The notes under the pieces were generated by a model. It worked only from the letters and a program-made list of their open reading frames with translations, searched no databases and was not told the DNA's origin. From positions 5,025,538 to 5,089,537 of the forward strand of contig NC_061146.1 of the NCBI RefSeq assembly GCF_905220365.1: DNA of 64,000 bases, in the 5' to 3' direction. This document shows, one piece after another, positions 1-12,577 of this stretch. This DNA comes from Vanessa cardui (taxonomy: Eukaryota > Arthropoda > Insecta > Lepidoptera > Nymphalidae). The stretch's first letter is position 1; every line of letters starts with the position of its first letter. Made by a program: the position numbers and the translations under genes.

Positions 1-1129
1 TACAACATTTTTTTACCAAAATAATGATTCATTTTTTTATTCTTGTAGCTTATGTTTGTGTTGAGAAGGCAATACTTAATTAGATACAAAATGTATGCAT
101 AAAAAAAATAGACTTAAACACTCAAAAAAATTAAAAAGAAGTTGAGAAAATAGTGTCACACAATGTGGGTAGGTATAGTAATACCCAAAACTTATTTTCA
201 GCGGCCTCCGACATCATACCGCCATGACAGTCTCACTAGTTACCTCACTTAAGAATTAAGCTAGCGCATATTATCTTATACAATTCTACCAAAATACTTT
301 ATTCTTCTCAGATCCAATGGGTATTGGTATATAAATATATCTTAAACAATTGCTCTTTGCATTAGCAATTATCAATTATTAAATTGATCAAAAAATCTTC
401 CACAATTTTTTTTACTGGCAACACGTTCTTAGTCAATTTAATTATCTTAATAACATGATGATGATTATAAGAAAATAATGAAGGTGATTTCTTAAACAAA
501 TAAAATCATATGAATCTTGCATTAAAGAGAAAAAATTATGATTACTATAAAGTATGACCTCATACAAAGGTTGCCAGTATGCAGTATTTTCCCATAGAAT
601 TACAATATAATTAATAAATAATATATGTTATAATTCAAGTAATCAAGTAATACGTGATTAATGTTTGTTTTTATGTTACCAGTACACATAAATAATTTAA
701 ACGGTATGTTTAATTAGCAAATAAATTAAATACTCCGTCTAAAATTAACCAATATTAAGTATATTTCAATAAATACTTCTTTAAATTTAAATAATACGTT
801 TGTTTCAAAAACTAAATTATTAAATGTACATTACATTTAATTAATTAATTTAATTACTCTAAATAAAATTCTATTAAGAAATATTAACCTTTTAATTTTC
901 ACGTACCACTGCCATAACGTGACATATCACGATTTTTATATGATAAATGACAAAACAAAACTGTACTAATGAGATAAAATAATTTAAAAAACAACACGTA
1001 TTTTAAAGTGGGTTTATTTCAATTATTTGCTATCTGTGACTAGACTTACGTCAAACGGATAGTTCTTTTTTTAATTTTTTCATGACCTTATAACTGATAT
1101 GCACAATGCTCTACTACTAAATAAAATTC
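1..1129. other. AT-rich non-coding DNA
   Basis: No coding similarity, tRNA or recognisable transposon is visible on either strand. Homopolymer A and T runs are frequent and stop codons are dense in all frames. Confidence 0.6.
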
Positions 1130-1340
1130 AGATCAACCCACAGCTGGGACAAAGGTCTTCTCTTCTTTTAACGATTAGGTTTAGAGCTCCATACTCTTAT
1201 GCGAAATGGTGGGGTTTTGTACATCTTTGGAAGATTTTCATCTGACATTACACAAAAACAAAACAATTTGTTTGCCTATGTTTGAACCCGTAATCCCTAC
1301 TTAAAATTCACGAATTCAAGCTACTGGAACATCTCGGGTT
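1130..1340 (-). mobile_element. Old diverged SINE-A copy
   Basis: Read on the minus strand this has the two ends of the SINE-A family seen elsewhere in the window. The tail (ACCCACAGCTGGGACAAAGG on the plus strand) lies near 1135-1155. The tRNA-like head with the box B motif GTTTGAACCC lies near 1280-1340. The middle is heavily diverged, so this is an ancient copy. Confidence 0.5.
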
Positions 1341-1610
1341 ATTAAGTAGACATTTTATATTCATATTACAACAAAATCCATTTGAGCGGTTACTCATGCA
1401 AATTATATGGTCACTTTCTCCGTAGTTTTAATTAGTTCATTGTTGCTATACCATTAAAATATATTTGTTATTTTTAATGACCAAAACAAACTAACATATA
1501 TTGCATAATAGCGAACATAGCACGATGTATAGAAAGTATATCTTATAAGCACACACACACACTAGTGTCTTTTTAATGTCTAAGCAATCGTATATATGAT
1601 ACAGGGGCAT

Positions 1611-1901
1611 TTTTTTATGGTATAGGTTGGCTGACGAGCATATGGGCCACCTGATGGTAAGTGGTCACCATCACCCATAGACAATGACGCTGTAAGAAAT
1701 ATTAACTATTCCTTACATCGTCAATGTGCCACCAACCTTGGAAACTAAGATGTTATGTCCCTTGTGCCTGTAGTTACACTGGCTCACTCACCCTTCAGAC
1801 CGGAACACAACAATACTGAGTACTGTTATTTGGCGGTAGAATAACTGATGAGTGGGTGGTACCTACCCAGACGGGCTTGCACAAAGCCCTACCACCAAGT
1901 A
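1611..1901 (+). repeat. Repeat-C, full-length copy (about 290 bp)
   Basis: This ~290 bp dispersed repeat begins with a T run and GGTTGGCTGACGAGCATATG and ends with CCTACCACCAAGTA. Near-identical copies occur at 12286-12577, 57308-57602 and 58566-58865, with older copies elsewhere. It has no clear terminal inverted repeat and no open reading frame. Similar sequence is very abundant in nymphalid genomes from my general knowledge. I cannot assign its class. Confidence 0.85.
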
Positions 1902-2320
1902 ATTGACATTTCAAGACGCCAGTCCAACAAACAAATTATCAGTTCATCGCAATCGAATCGAAACGGTATTGTTTGAAGTTTCTATCCAGCAGATTTTCTA
2001 CTAACACATCGATCGAAATCGAAACATAATCGAAATCTTACGTCAATAAATAAAATTGGTCTGCAGTTAGGATTAAGCTGTTTTATTATTGTTAAGAATA
2101 ATCGAAATTATATCGGAATAGAATCGGAATCGTATCGTATGTAACTATAAATCTTAGTAGAATTATCCCTCAGATTTCCTCTAATATTCTACGTTATGCG
2201 GTTATTTACAAGTGCAGAATCTCCCGCTCATTTATGAGAGGTGTATTAGGAATTCCCCTTTTATAGATGTTATTCATCTTGCTCCTCCTTATAACATTTG
2301 TCAGCTGGTCTTTTAAAATG
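1902..2320. other. Non-coding, imperfect AATCGAAA-rich stretch
   Basis: Between about 1950 and 2140 variants of AATCGAAA and ATCGGAAT recur many times without a fixed period, which looks like a decayed short tandem repeat. No gene is visible. Confidence 0.4.
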
Positions 2321-2370
2321 TAATCATCGGTTAAGATGCACGTGTTTTAAACACTGGGCAATCTCGGCTC
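2321..2370 (-). mobile_element. SINE-A head fragment
   Basis: Only the tRNA-like 5' head of SINE-A remains: AATCATCGGTTAAGATGCAC followed by CACTGGGCAATCTCGGCTC, read in reverse. The body and tail are missing. Confidence 0.65.
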
Positions 2371-3424
2371 ATATATCTGTAAATGGTTGTAGGATATTAA
2401 GTTTTTTAATTGCGTTTTACCTTCCCCTATTATTTATTCAATGGCCAGTTGCAAGTATATATGTATATAGTTAGTACGTCGTTCCAATTAACATTTGCAA
2501 TAATAGTATATAACTATCGTCCAATCTAACTCTTTGCTAAATATGTTCAGCAATTAAGGCGTTATTATGAAACAACCATACTTTCACATTCACAATAATA
2601 AAATGTTAACGGTCCAAATATGAAATGTTTGTATTCGCCCTGAAACGTACCGATTCAGACTACGTTTTAATTTGATATCATAATACATTCCAAGCAAAGC
2701 ACTGAACAAGAGCTTGTAGAGCTATGACAAGGATATTGTTTCTCTTACAACATTATTTCAGAGGCGAAATCGAAAGTCCACATTTAAAAGTGGCTTTCAA
2801 ATTGCATCACAATCTATACAATACACCCATAGTAACAAAACGCATACGCACAAACGACTCTTATTGCAAGTTCTATAAAGGATATAATCCTTCAAATGTA
2901 TTTCAGTTCCGTTCACACAAATGTGTATTTAGTATCACAATAAAATGTATAAAAATATTTTGCATACTAATTTGGGCTTTACAGCATTGGAATAAGTGTT
3001 ATTTTATTATCACGTATTTTTATTAATTGTAATTAGATAAACGAATAATGGGGTTTTTTAAGTTGCGAAATATGTGATCGATTGGTTTAGTATTAAAGAA
3101 AAGTAAGTTCAGATTGATTAATTAAAATTATCTGATATGATTATTTTAAATACAAATAATTACAATTTAAAATACCTAAGAAAAAGTTACCAAACGTCAA
3201 AATTACGAGATTACATAGAAAAATTACTATGTTTCAGAGTTTTTTTGTTGATAGAATACTAACAATGACATAAGCAGAATGTAAATGTGTGTCCTATATC
3301 ATATACTATAAAATAACACGTTCGTATGTCTATATATTTTTTAAATAAAGCCTTTCCTGAATAAACATATTTAAGAAATAAATCTAAGGAATTTTATCGA
3401 TAATCATTAACAACTGAAAATTAA
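2371..3424. other. AT-rich non-coding DNA with one unsupported 100-codon ORF
   Basis: A 100-codon plus-strand frame at 2724-3026 matches no family I know. It is rich in F, I, Y, K and N, as expected from AT-rich random sequence. I do not call it a gene. Confidence 0.5.
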
Positions 3425-3560
3425 CTTGAAAGGGCTTTGTACTATCCCGTCTGAATTGGTACCATCCACTTGTCAGATATTATAACATCAAACAGCTCTA
3501 CTTAGCATTGATGTATTCCGATTTGAACGATGAGTCAGTTGCGTAGGTACATAATGTTTT
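3425..3560 (-). repeat. Repeat-C, diverged fragment
   Basis: Read in reverse this resembles the 3' half of Repeat-C: AGGGCTTTGTACTATCCCGT, then a diverged form of the accession-wide motif CACCCACTCATCAG near 3465, then GATGAGTCAG near 3530. Many substitutions show it is old. Confidence 0.5.
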
Positions 3561-4369
3561 AGTTCTTTAGGTAATGGTGAACCCTTATCAGCAGGTACGA
3601 CCTTGGTCCAATAGGTCTTCGAAGCAAGTAATACAACATATATACTTAATTAATATAATACGCGTTTGAATTTAACAAAAAAAAATATTGTAGCCTATGT
3701 TACTCTTCATATCAGTTCCTATATTAGCCGAAACAAACAGACAGACAGACAAAAATAGTAAAAAATGTTATTTTGGTATATGTACCGTGTATACATACAT
3801 ATGCGTCGAGTAAAATAGGGCTATTTTAATATTACAAACAGACACACCATTTTTATTATATGTATAGATAGAAGATCGCCCACTAAACTAAAGAAATCCG
3901 TTTTTAATTTCGGAACATAAAGCGATCTCTTATCTTCATTAGATAAATGTTACAGTGACATATATGAGTTATACATAAATATTATTTATTCTATTACAAA
4001 CACTGATTCAGTCAGTGTCAGAGAACATTATTAATGTCAAACCATTATCCGTTTTTGCTATAATTTTTTTTATTAATACCATAAGGCACAGGTGTGTTAA
4101 TTTTATGCCAATGATACAAAAAAGTTTTTAAGATTAAGTTAGTAGATAAATAATATCATATACCTTACTTAGACGTTATTTAACTTAATATTGATTGGCT
4201 GGAGACAAAACAGAAAAAAAAGTTTAAATCGAATTTCGAAATTCTAAGATAAATTATAAAGAACAAATCTAATTTTAATTTTATATTGTAATATTAATTT
4301 TGTAATATTTTACACTTTGTTGTTTATTTAGCTAAATTCATTTTCCTTTTAAAGTGTGTTTTTATTATT

Positions 4370-4490
4370 ATTTTTATGGTAAACTAGCAGGTATACATAT
4401 ATAGCTACTGATAGACTTATGAAAAGTGACCACCACCGCCCAGGAACATTTGTAAGACGGTAACTCCCTTTAAGGAATGAGTAGGCTTTC
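4370..4490 (+). repeat. Repeat-C, diverged 5' fragment
   Basis: TTTTTATGGTAAACTAGCAG, then GTGACCACCACCGCCCA and TTAAGGAATGAGTAG, match in order the first 120 bp of Repeat-C with many changes. Confidence 0.45.
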
Positions 4491-4839
4491 CATATTAAAA
4501 AGTTAAATTAATGATTTCATGTATTGAAAATTTTTATATAAGTATGTGACGTTATTATGCGTGGGTTAATCCTCCCAAGTGAACTATAGGCCAGTTGTAC
4601 ACAAATAAAATAATTAAGCTAGAATTTTGCACACTTTTTTTACACTGGCGACACCACAACAGCTAATATTAAATTAGTTGAATTACAAATCAAATAAGCA
4701 TTAATTAATGAGCTTGTTGAAAAGTTTTTTCGTTTGAATAATTATTTATTTATGCAACTAACTACTCGTCCGGACTATCAGCTATATTACAGATTATATC
4801 ATACATAATATTGCTTCTATTGGTCGAAACATGATGGTA

Positions 4840-5035
4840 TATAGCCTTCCTCAATTAATGGGCTATTTAATACTGAAATAATTCTTCTAATTGGACCAGT
4901 AGTTCCTGTGATTAGAGCATTCAATCAATCAAACAAACAAACTCTCATTTGATAGTATATAGCCTACAGCCTTCCTCAATCAATGGACTATTTAACACTA
5001 AAATAATTCAATCAATCAATCAAACAAACTCTTTA
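4840..5035 (+). repeat. Dispersed element with an internally duplicated tail
   Basis: Two tandem versions of a segment containing TATAGCCTTCCTCAATTAAT, GGGCTATTTAA and a run of CAATCAATCAAACAAACAAA occur at about 4850-4945 and 4965-5030. The motif order resembles a very common lepidopteran repeat tail. I cannot tell whether it is Helitron- or LINE-derived. Confidence 0.5.
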
Positions 5036-5586
5036 GTTTTATATTATTATAATATAGAGTATAGATATGTCGTCTGTTCAATAAAACGACAAGATTCTTG
5101 TTTAAATGTGAAACGAATAAACTTTAAAACTGATAATCTTAATAGAATTATTACTACTAGAGGCTTGGATAAATAATTAACATTTTACAATTTATGGACA
5201 GGCATTCAAATAGAAACGTATATCTGCTGAGCATATTATATAATTATACAAATTGTACATCACGGAGAAGATACACATTCGGTAATCAATATATCGATCG
5301 CAAAATTTGAATATACAAATATTTAAATATATTATTCCTCATTTTGACCAAACAACATTTAATTGTAAAAGGAATTTTATATTCTTATATAATATAATAT
5401 ACACATGTTCTATATTCAAATTTAAAGTTTTTAAAAGCTTATAATGATTCCTTTTTCAGGCAGTATGTTGATATTATCATGTTCGTTGGCTCCGTGCTGG
5501 TTTCTTTCTTTTCATTTCATTTCATCATTAAAATTCGTCGCGTCTTTTAAAAGATCTAAGAGTACTAATGGTGAGTAGTGACTGTA
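5036..5586. other. AT-rich non-coding DNA
   Basis: No coding similarity. A short CATTTCATTTCAT repeat lies near 5508. Nothing else is recognised. Confidence 0.5.
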
Positions 5587-5786
5587 TATAGTCGGGGTAA
5601 GAAAAGGTTCGTCACCTTAAGATCTATTTTCGTGTCCTCATTATGAGTGATAATCTGATTTACCGATTGATAATGATATATTACGTCGCAATGATTTGAT
5701 GTTTAGACTCAAAAGGTACTAAAAGTTTAAGACATGATAAAGGAATTAGTTTGAAAAGTGACAAAGGTTTTCTTACTCTGACTGTA
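5587..5786 (-). mobile_element. MITE-2 copy 1, 200 bp with terminal inverted repeats
   Basis: The left end reads TATAGTCGGGGTAAGAAAAG. The reverse complement of the right end reads TACAGTCAGAGTAAGAAAAC, so the termini are inverted repeats of about 25 bp or more. The whole element aligns in reverse orientation, without obvious large indels, to 17535-17734, which is also exactly 200 bp. Flanking TA dinucleotides fit a TA target duplication. There is no coding capacity. Confidence 0.8.
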
Positions 5787-6124
5787 CATAGGTATGATAC
5801 ATGGTGTATAGGTATGTACGACTACATATATTTATATTCAAAACGCCGTGTCAGGGTAGCAAAATGTATAGTCAATTTTTCTATGCAAAATAATCTCAGT
5901 AGCAATCCCAATTATAACAGTTGTCAGCTGTCGGAAAATGAGTTAAACTGTATATTCTGCACCTGAACTAAATCCAGTCGTCTAGAATAGTCCCATCGGA
6001 TTATGATGAGGGAATTATGGCATCGGTACTTACGTTCACAGTAATGCTTTATAACATGATGTAATAGTCTCTCGAGATTAACCGCTGTGACCGAAAGAGG
6101 TCAGGAGGACATATGTTATAAAAT

Positions 6125-6335
6125 ATTTTATACTATATATATACTAATATTATAAATGTGAAAGTAACTCTGTCTGTCTCAGTTTCAAGACCAAACCGCT
6201 GAAGCGAATTTGATGAGAATTTGTGTGAAGCAAGCTTGATCTCCAAGAAAGGATATAGACTACTTTTTTGCCTAATATATGATAATCAACCATAGAAACG
6301 CGAGTGAAGCCATGGGCAACAGCTAGTCGTGTAAA
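6125..6335 (+). repeat. Dispersed Helitron/LINE-tail-like element
   Basis: It begins TACTAATATTATAAATGTGA, then AAAGTAACTCTGTCTGTCTC and AAACCGCTGAAGCGAATTTG, and ends CATGGGCAACAGCTAGT. An ending in CTAG followed by T is what a Helitron end looks like, but the 5' end and hairpin were not established, so the class stays open. A related copy is at 22505-22700. Confidence 0.5.
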
Positions 6336-9088
6336 ATTCAAAAAAAGAACATAATCTACTGTTACTCTAATCACTAGAAAATCGACTAAGCAAAAAACAA
6401 ATGATTTCTCCCGTAAGCTATTTCGTTCGTAAGAGTGTTAATTAATTATGTCAGTGTCGAAAATAGTTCCATCATCTTGATTCATTCACTAGATATAAGT
6501 GCCATAAAAAAACATGCAAAAATAATAGTTTATTTTGAAGTGTCACAAATCGGTGAATATAAATGGCGCTAGTAAGGCAGGGTAGACATTTGTTACTGTT
6601 TACATAATAAAGCCTACAACAATATAAATTGTTTATATAAAACATTAATTACATTACGCAAGTGCAAATAATTCGTAAGATCGACTTATGTATTTCAACA
6701 TGTGAGAATAATTAACATTAATTAAATTACTTTAAAATAAAGTGTTGGTTGAGAACGTGTGACATGTAACCTACTGGCATTAGAACAGATAGTGGTAAGC
6801 ACCAAACTTCTTCAAATAGGTTACCCAACCTTTGCCCAGCGTTAATATATTAACTGGCTGTCAGGTTTTCTATAATACATTAGATTATGATATTTAGATT
6901 AGATATTTTACCTTTCATAATTCGCTAATAGTCAGTTATAATAATTTAAAAATAAGATTTTTCATTTTCATATTGACGGTACAAGAACTTTTTATCATGA
7001 TAAATTTTAAAGTAAACTTCTCGTAGTTGTTAACATATATATAAATGAAATTAAAAATGTAACTTCTTATTATAAGGTAATATCAATACATTATTTAAAT
7101 AAAAATTGATAAAAAAATATATCTATGGGTTGTTTAATCTGTGTATGAAATTTTAAATTAAGAATATTAACATAAAATTAAAAGAAAACACTATTATGAA
7201 CTATTTTATAACCAGTGATAAATTGCAACCAACACCCCAACAAAGCTACTGCTTTTCTTTGCTAGCTCTGCAATAAAACGATTATAGATTAAAAAAAACA
7301 ATATCAAAAACGTCAACAATTTTTAATTATCTATGACAAAAAATCTAAAAAAATATTACAAGAAATCACTCAGAAAATGATCTTTTAAATAGGTAGCTTG
7401 ACTGTCCCACAGACTTATTAATTACGTGAGAAGTTAAAATATTATTTATACCCCATTAAGGATGATGTAACGGCAGAAACCAAACAAGTAAAATCCGCAT
7501 GACGCCCGGCGACGCTCTCAAATATTTATATAAGCACATAGCGTCAGAAAAAAAGCGCTTTTCGCTTAAGGGTCACTGTAGACTATATAGCTTACAAATC
7601 GATTAATTCTTACCAAAGATTTTGACAAACAATTTAAAAAAAAAAACAAATTTATTGCCATACTACAAAATGTTTATTATATGGCAATTTTTTTTTTGTT
7701 TGTGCAAGAGGCAATACATGGATTATAATAATATAAATGTCACTGAATCTATTTCTAAACAAAAACAATCCGAATCGCTGACGTTTGATCCTAAAAATAT
7801 ACGTTTTAGAAAATTAACAATTATTAACATATGTAGTTATTTTTTTTAACGCAAACTTGCAAATATCACCGATGGAATAACAAAAAACTTGTTTTAATAC
7901 TTGATCTGTCAAAGAGACTCTTAATTTAATAGTTATCGTAATGTTTTCCATGTTCGATAGACGTGAATTGCATTAAACCTTTTACCTCCTTATATGTTAT
8001 TTTATTGCCTCTTTGAGCTTCGATACGAATAAAAAAAACAAAAACAACACTTTTTAAATTTAGAATTAACCCTAGTCGACACTTTTGTCTAAAAACATAA
8101 TTCCAGAAAAAAAAATACTAAGAAAAGAATAAACATTTTTAAATTTGGAATTAACGTGTCGTCGTTTCTTTTTTTTTTCTCCATAGTGTTGTTAACTTCT
8201 TATAAATATACTTTAATCTTGTAATATTTCATGTGATAAAAAATATCGACACGTATAGTTTATTGGGACCTTTATAGTTCAAAGGTGGTGTTACTGGTTT
8301 GTCAAGTCGCAAATCGATATTATAATAAGTATCGACGACATCTCGTATTAAAATTAATATACAAATCTTCTTGAAAAAAAAAGAGAATATTTATTTTTAA
8401 AACTTAGTATATATTATAAAAATAGTTTGTTTCATTTTATCGTTATCATTATATAAAGTTATGATGGTGAAAATTTCAATAGCTAATTTATAATTTAAAA
8501 TCAATTTAATTTTTTATTATTATATATTACTTATAGAATTTAATACAAAATATTTCAGGAATTTTACAAGGCATTCTCAAAAATAATATTTTAAAATATA
8601 TGTACGCGAAATAAAAAATACTAATAAAAATAAATATGAACATTAATGAAAAAATATTCAAATAATTCTTGTAATGAATCAATTCATCAAAAAAACAAGA
8701 ATTTTCTATTGGCAAAACTGGTAAATAAAATAATTTCTTGCCAATATTCTAATAAAACGACCCATTAGCGCCTCTGACGCCTCTCAGATATTTCGGCGTT
8801 CTCGCAATACTTTCAGTTTCAAAACACACTTGCACAATACTATTACACAATACACAACTATCATTGTTTTTATAAGGATAATATTACATGACAAATTAAA
8901 GAATACACGCAACACTATAAAAATATTTAATACATTGCTCGAACTACTGAAATTAGTCAGGTTATATTTTAAGTGAAACAAACGCCGATCCATTTTAAAA
9001 GTAATCAGCTATAGTAAAAGTTAAAGGCCGTCTCTATCGAGTGTAATAACGTTCCTTTCATTTAGGTACTATTTAAGTTACTTACGTG
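6336..9088. other. AT-rich non-coding DNA
   Basis: Nothing recognisable is present beyond homopolymer-rich sequence. Short frames such as 7622-7849 and 8784-8993 have random-looking composition and no motif. Confidence 0.5.
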
Positions 9089-9391
9089 TTAAGGAAGTTA
9101 GCAGCAGAAGGGTGGACCAGGGGCGCTGCCGTAAAGAAAATCACAACGTTTACACTTAAAAGCCATACACACAATCCATATTAACACAGAGTCAGAGGGA
9201 CACAGTCTGGCACAGGTAAGGTGAAGGACGATCGTGCGTTGTGTCCGACACTCGCGACACAATTTTTCCGTAGTTGGAAAACTCTTGCCACGCGACGCGG
9301 ACTGCGCATACGGCGTCGAATGGGCGACTGAGGCGCGCGCACGCTTCCCCACGGAATAAACATTCGCGCTTCGAGAGTGGGGCGGGTGATT
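9089..9391 (-). promoter_or_regulatory. GC/CpG-rich island; possible promoter and first exon
   Basis: This patch is strikingly richer in CpG than the ~30 kb around it, especially at 9229-9375 (CGACACTCGCGACAC, GCGACGCGGACTGCGC, AGGCGCGCGCACG). On the minus strand it runs into a strong donor, CTTAACAC followed by GTAAGT, at about 9088. On the plus strand there is also CACAG followed by GTAAGG at about 9216. This looks like a transcription start with a non-coding or short-coding first exon, more likely minus. I recognise no protein in it, and any partner exons would be outside what I can identify. Confidence 0.35.
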
Positions 9392-9648
9392 TTTTTTTTT
9401 ATTATTTTATTTTGAAAACGGTACCTAGTCATCTTTTCCTGTTTCGAAATTTACGACTATAAAACACATATGAACAAAGTATACGTTATATATTTCGTGA
9501 TTTCGTAATTTTACTTTAATTTAATCATCCATTGTTCTTTTCGTGTTATTATATTATTCACTGGAGTCCATTTTAACCGTAATAACGACACATTTATTGT
9601 GAATAATTCATAATATATTGTTAATAAAATAATAATGTAAAGTAAAGT

Positions 9649-9750
9649 AACAGCCCGTAAATTTCCCACAGCTGGGATAAGGCCTCCTCTTCCGTTAAGG
9701 AGAGGGTTTGGAATATATTCCACCACGCTGGCGGAACACGGCATTGCCTT
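9649..9750 (-). mobile_element. SINE-A tail fragment
   Basis: AACAGCCCGTAAATTTCCCA, GCTGGGATAAGGCCTCCTCT and TATTCCACCACGCTGG are the reverse complement of the SINE-A 3' end. The tRNA-like head is absent, as expected for a 5'-truncated insertion. Confidence 0.75.
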
Positions 9751-11767
9751 AAAGAAATATCCCCCTCTACATTAACATACATAAATATCGCAAAAAATAA
9801 TCAACCTTAAGACTTATAGGCCACTTTGCCCCTTCTTAATCTATCGCTAATTTTATATCCCTGCCAGAATGGATAATAGGGATAAAAAAAAACTGAAATC
9901 ACTAAGACACTTAGTGAAAAAATATATTAACTCTTTTCTTTTTTCATAATATGATATAACAAATCGTATATTATATACAGATACACAAAGGTGTAGAGAG
10001 CGGTGGCAGAGAGAAGGCATGACGGCATGAAAGAGCGTCATATCGTTCGCCGTGACGGCATACGAGTCACCCCTAAGGTTTCAAACAATCCGAGCTTTAA
10101 TTTGGTGTATCTTATAAATATAACCACTCAAACAGATAATTAAGTTTACCTACTTTTGATTTGAAACAATAAATTAATACAAAATTTTATTTGACGTTTT
10201 CAAATACCATAACGAAATATAATGAAATTCTATTAAAAGATCGTTCGAGAAGATATATCTGATATATCTACAGAGTCATTGTCCCTGTCCGTCACCGTTA
10301 ATTTTACAAAGTGACACATTTATGACATTTTATAACATATAAATTCTGATATGTTATAAGTTACATTATGAATTCATAAGACTTATCAATGTCATGAACT
10401 CTGCAAGTAATAAAAATGTCTCTCATATTTTTTATCTCTTTCTTTCCCTGTTGTAGTTCTGAGATCATATAAGCATTAAACGAACAGCGCATGCGCACAC
10501 GTAAGAGAGCTCGTAAATACGGTAAACTCTATTCTTCTTCTTTCACAAATCGATAGGATAGCAATTCGAAAATACTTCAGAGAAATAACAGGCATGAAAG
10601 CCTTACATTCAAATCCCATGTGTAATCTGTTTGAAAAGTATTTTAAATTTAATTACATTATATTCGTTACAAATTCTATATCATCATATCATCATCATTA
10701 CATATTAAAAAAAAATCGCTCACCACTTTTTGTCTATATATATGCTTACAACTTTGAAATTACGCAACGGTTATTGATGCATGTTTTTAATAGATAGAGG
10801 AATGTTTTTGTATATAATATATAATAAATAAATTAAATTGTATATTTCGTTTCAGTAACGCACGCGTGCAAAGCCAGGGCGTGTCTCTAGTAAGAAATAA
10901 TATAACTGCGGTAAACATGACGACAGTCCGTATAAAACGTTTGCACATAAACAACAATTGTATATTGTATACAACTATTGCGTACATTGCATTAATGTTG
11001 AAATTATTGAATTAGTTTAATCGTATCTAATATTGCATTATAAAATAGATGATATATTGTTCGTATTTAAGTTTCATTCATTTAATGTTAACGGTCACAA
11101 TAAAATATAGTTTTTTTTTAATTTTATTTTATTTACTTGAAACGCCGTCAGGATATTCACAAAAACAATGCAATCAAAATATATCACTATAGAATTAAAT
11201 AAAAATTAATGCACTCTTAAATTAATAATAAAAACTTAAGCTAGAACAAACTTAGACAAATACAGATTAAGGCTTAATACAGACAAAATTAACAATTATA
11301 AAACTCTAAAAATAAATATTTATAATTAATAAACTGGTAAAATTATCTGCATAGATAAGGTCAAAAGCAAGAATCTGGCAGTATTTAAATTGAATGCCTC
11401 CATTATTCATAAAAGAAAGAGTTGACGAAAAAAGTTTGAGAGTATTACTAATTTGATTGTTCCATTTCATTGGACTTAACCTAATTACTTTTATCTGCTT
11501 CGGCCGCCTGCAGTCAGTGGGTCTGCTAAGTATATCTCTGTAGGTCAAACCATCATCAACCACTTGCAACGCTAACTTAGTTACGGTTTTAAATATAAGA
11601 GTTAGTTTGAGATAGAGTTAATACATGCCCTTTTCTTAATAAGGCGAGATACACTCTGTGTATACAGCGATCAAGCAACTCTACATATAGACATTAGCAA
11701 GTAATAAAACAATAAGTGTCGCGGTATCTAACAATCCCTTGTGGTTATAATTACACTGGCTCAATAA
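9751..11767. other. Non-coding DNA with one palindromic GCGCATGCGC motif
   Basis: No gene is recognised. GCGCATGCGC at 10487-10496 is the NRF-1/EWG-type palindrome, but there is no other promoter evidence around it. Short frames here look random. Confidence 0.4.
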
Positions 11768-11836
11768 AGGCCTGTGAATTTCCCACTGTTGGGCTAAGGC
11801 CTCTCCTTTTGAGGAGTAGGTTTAGAACATTTCCAC
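11768..11836 (-). mobile_element. SINE-A tail fragment
   Basis: GGCCTGTGAATTTCCCACTG, TTGGGCTAAGGCCTCTCC and TTTAGAACATTTCCAC match the reversed SINE-A tail. Only about 70 bp survive. Confidence 0.6.
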
Positions 11837-12285
11837 AGTCTCAGTCACTATTTTTGGTAAAAATCTACCCCAAGATGATAGCGAAGCTCAAACCATTACT
11901 ACTAGTCTTATATTTTTTGTCTAGTTGAAAATTATCTACAGAATCAGAATAGGCGTTTGATTTTTACTAAACGTAATTCAACGAATGTATTTGAGATAGT
12001 ATAAAGTATACAATAACAGTTTGCCAATCCTTGGCTTCGTAATTAATATAGCCATTTGATATGTTTTTAGTTTTTTTATTGTTTATTAGTTATTATAATG
12101 TGAAATATAATATTCAGATAGAGGTTTTATTACTTATAATATGAATAACGTTAACAATCAAAATGAAGGTGTGTAAAAATATTCATATAATAAATCCGTA
12201 ACTGTCATCAAATATTATTTTTAATAATAATGAATCTCTATATAAAAAATAGCATAGATTTTTATATGTTGGTTATGCAGGACCC

Positions 12286-12577
12286 TTTTTTTATGATATA
12301 GGTTGGCGGACGAGCATATGGGCCACCTGATGGTCAGTGGTCACCATCACCCATAGACAATGACGCTGTAAGAAATATTAACTATTCCTTACATCGTCAA
12401 TGTGCCACCAACCTTCGGAACTAAGATGTTATGTCCCTTGTGCCTATAGTTACACTGGCTCACTCACCCTTCAAACCGGAACACAACAATACTGAGTACT
12501 GTTATTTGGCGGTAGAATAACTGATGAGTGGGTGGTACCTACCCAGACGGGCTTGCACAAAGCCCTACCACCAAGTA
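12286..12577 (+). repeat. Repeat-C, full-length copy
   Basis: It is nearly identical over its whole length to the copy at 1611-1901, from GGTTGGCGGACGAGCATATG to CCTACCACCAAGTA. The few mismatches indicate fairly recent spread. Confidence 0.85.

Noticed and set aside
2724..3026. 100-codon ORF in the gene desert
   Set aside because: No family resemblance or splice context is visible, and its composition fits random AT-rich sequence.
10484..10501. 18 bp identity (ACAGCGCATGCGCACACG) with exon 19 at about 63685-63702
   Set aside because: It is built around the palindrome GCGCATGCGC and alternating CA/CG. Nothing around it matches, so I take it as coincidence.
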